5,961 bases of DNA, from positions 1 through 5,961 of the forward strand of contig JAJYJE010000065.1 of the NCBI GenBank assembly GCA_021789715.1, in the 5' to 3' direction. Position numbers and translations under genes: made by a program. This DNA comes from a bacterium (GTDB lineage Bacteria; Patescibacteriota; Doudnabacteria; UBA920). Under the pieces are notes generated by a model. That model was not told the DNA's origin. It saw only the letters and a program-made list of their open reading frames with translations, and made no database searches. Position 1 is the stretch's first letter; each line of letters starts with the position of its first letter. Below are positions 4,977-5,961 of the stretch, in pieces.

Positions 4977-5961
4977 ATGCGGCAACCGAAAAAAACTACA
5001 ATCATATTGACAGCCTTGTGCCTGGCCAGCTTTTTGCTGATGCTTGGCAGCAGCTTGCGGGACTCGGCCGTAGTGGACGAACTGGCCCACATTCCCGCCG
5101 GCTACTCCTATCTTAAACTGCAAGACTACCGTCTCAATCCCGAACACCCGCCGCTCCTTAAACTTCTGGCCGCCATACCGCTGCAATTCATGCGCCTGAA
5201 GTTTCCGACCAACAATTCCTACTGGATCAATCCGTACCCGGCCGCCCTGGTCAACGGCGAATGGGCGGTCGGCGGCGCGTTTCTATTCGGCTTGGGCAAT
5301 AACCCTTACGCAATTCTTGAATGGGCGCGGCTGCTGCCCATGCTGCTCACGGTAGGCTTGGTTTTGTTCACCTTTTTTTGGGCGAAAAAATTATACGGGC
5401 CGGAGTGGGCGCTCCTGCCGGCTGCCTTAGCCGGCCTGTCCCCCATTATTCTGGCCCAGGGACATTATGTGACCACGGACATTGCCGCGGCTTTTGGTTC
5501 CATGCTCGGGCTGTTTACTTTTGTCCGCTTCGTCCAAAAACCCAGCGCCCGAAATGTAATCGCGGCGGGGTTGGGCTTGGGCATTGGAGAATTGATGAAA
5601 TTTTCCGTGGTGGCGCTTATCCCAGTAGCGGCCTTGGTTTTGATTTTTCACGCAGCCGCGCTGGCTGTTACCGTAAAACGGCGGGATCCCGGCGCGTCTG
5701 CCGTACGAATTTTTCTCAAGCAAATGTTTCGCTACTACGCGTGGCAATTTTTGCTGATTCTGATTATCGGATACGCGGTTGTTGTGTATCCGGTTTACGC
5801 GATCCTGTCCCGGAACTACCCGGCGGCCCAGCAAGTTGCCGCCACTGCCATAATTCTGGGGCCTCCCGGCGCGTGCCATCTCTCCCATTGGCCCCAATGC
5901 CTGACCAACATTGATTTGGCCATGGCGCGCCGGCCTTTAACCAGGCCGCTGGCCCAATATT
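4977..5961 (+). CDS. GT39/PMT-like membrane glycosyltransferase, 5' part
   Basis: The frame from ATG 4977 stays open to the window edge (328 codons plus one base), so the 3' end is missing; relatives are about 450-600 residues. It matches phospholipid-carrier-dependent GT39 (ArnT/PMT-like, GT-C fold) enzymes, which move a sugar from a polyprenyl-phosphate carrier to an acceptor on the outer face of the membrane. After a first helix (8-25) come D34-E35 and H38 in the first external loop. This is the DE motif that serves in catalysis in the family, and NPEHPPLLKLLAAIPL (54-69) follows. Further hydrophobic segments are near 117-135, 144-161, 166-184, 193-228 and 254-275, and QGHYVTTD (161-168) is the usual second loop motif. 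The start is fixed by an in-frame TAA at 4923 with no other ATG between. SD is weak (AGG, 12 nt away). Substrate unknown. Confidence 0.85.
   Translation, partial: MRQPKKTTIILTALCLASFLLMLGSSLRDSAVVDELAHIPAGYSYLKLQDYRLNPEHPPLLKLLAAIPLQFMRLKFPTNNSYWINPYPAALVNGEWAVGGAFLFGLGNNPYAILEWARLLPMLLTVGLVLFTFFWAKKLYGPEWALLPAALAGLSPIILAQGHYVTTDIAAAFGSMLGLFTFVRFVQKPSARNVIAAGLGLGIGELMKFSVVALIPVAALVLIFHAAALAVTVKRRDPGASAVRIFLKQMFRYYAWQFLLILIIGYAVVVYPVYAILSRNYPAAQQVAATAIILGPPGACHLSHWPQCLTNIDLAMARRPLTRPLAQY

Noticed and set aside
5321..5914. Long plus-strand ORF and the antisense ORF at 5427-5897
   Set aside because: Both lie inside the open glycosyltransferase frame from 4977, which has clear family motifs. Their translations are rich in Gly, Arg, His and Cys without domain character, typical of shadow frames.
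1..5961. tRNA, rRNA, CRISPR array, insertion sequence or prophage
   Set aside because: No tRNA-like cloverleaf, no regularly spaced repeats, no transposase or integrase frame and no terminal inverted repeats were seen. The only notable repeat is the 99-bp pair.

Overview
The window looks like bacterial chromosome, probably from a metagenome. There is no phage, plasmid or transposase gene. All reading frames are consistent with the standard code, and TGA is a genuine stop (protease gene). Base composition looks roughly balanced by eye. Several genes lack a Shine-Dalgarno (SD) sequence and have an extended -10 or leaderless-type promoter, while two have an ordinary SD. The mix of small stand-alone genes and a GT39-type membrane glycosyltransferase would fit a candidate-phylum bacterium, possibly Patescibacteria. 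That is a weak inference, and nothing here fixes the taxon.

Layout, left to right. (1) The last 35 codons of a VOC/PhnB-like gene end at 110. (2) A likely leaderless YdeI/OmpD-associated (OmdA-like) small protein occupies 231-554. It is followed by a perfect bidirectional terminator at 615-649. (3) Converging on that terminator from the minus strand is a two-gene unit. It comprises a divergent cytochrome b (907-2328) and, 59 nt downstream, a 51-residue two-helix membrane protein (692-847) that length cut-offs would miss. (4) A divergent intergenic region (2329-2531) holds an extended -10 for cytochrome b and an operator-like dyad. (5) A second VOC gene starts at 2532. Its last 99 coding bases before the break are identical to the window's first 99 bases. 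After that it loses its natural C-terminus and runs out of frame into the next gene. (6) An exported trypsin-like serine protease (3031-3747) ends at a strong terminator (3773-3820). (7) A minus-strand zinc-dependent medium-chain dehydrogenase (3819-4859) follows. (8) Divergent from it, a GT39/PMT-like membrane glycosyltransferase starts at 4977 and runs off the right edge.

Most genes here are single transcription units with unrelated functions. The exception is the cytochrome b and small membrane protein pair, which share a strand, a short gap and a terminator. This is the best candidate for an undescribed system. The cytochrome keeps both bis-histidine haem pairs with cytochrome b6-like spacing. 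It lacks the canonical PEWY and LPW quinol-site motifs and carries an insertion of about 170 residues that should lie outside the cytoplasm. No Rieske protein or cytochrome c gene is in the window.

The main structural oddity is the 99-bp direct repeat. It is either the junction of a duplication or an assembly join, and it decides whether the VOC-protease overlap is real.
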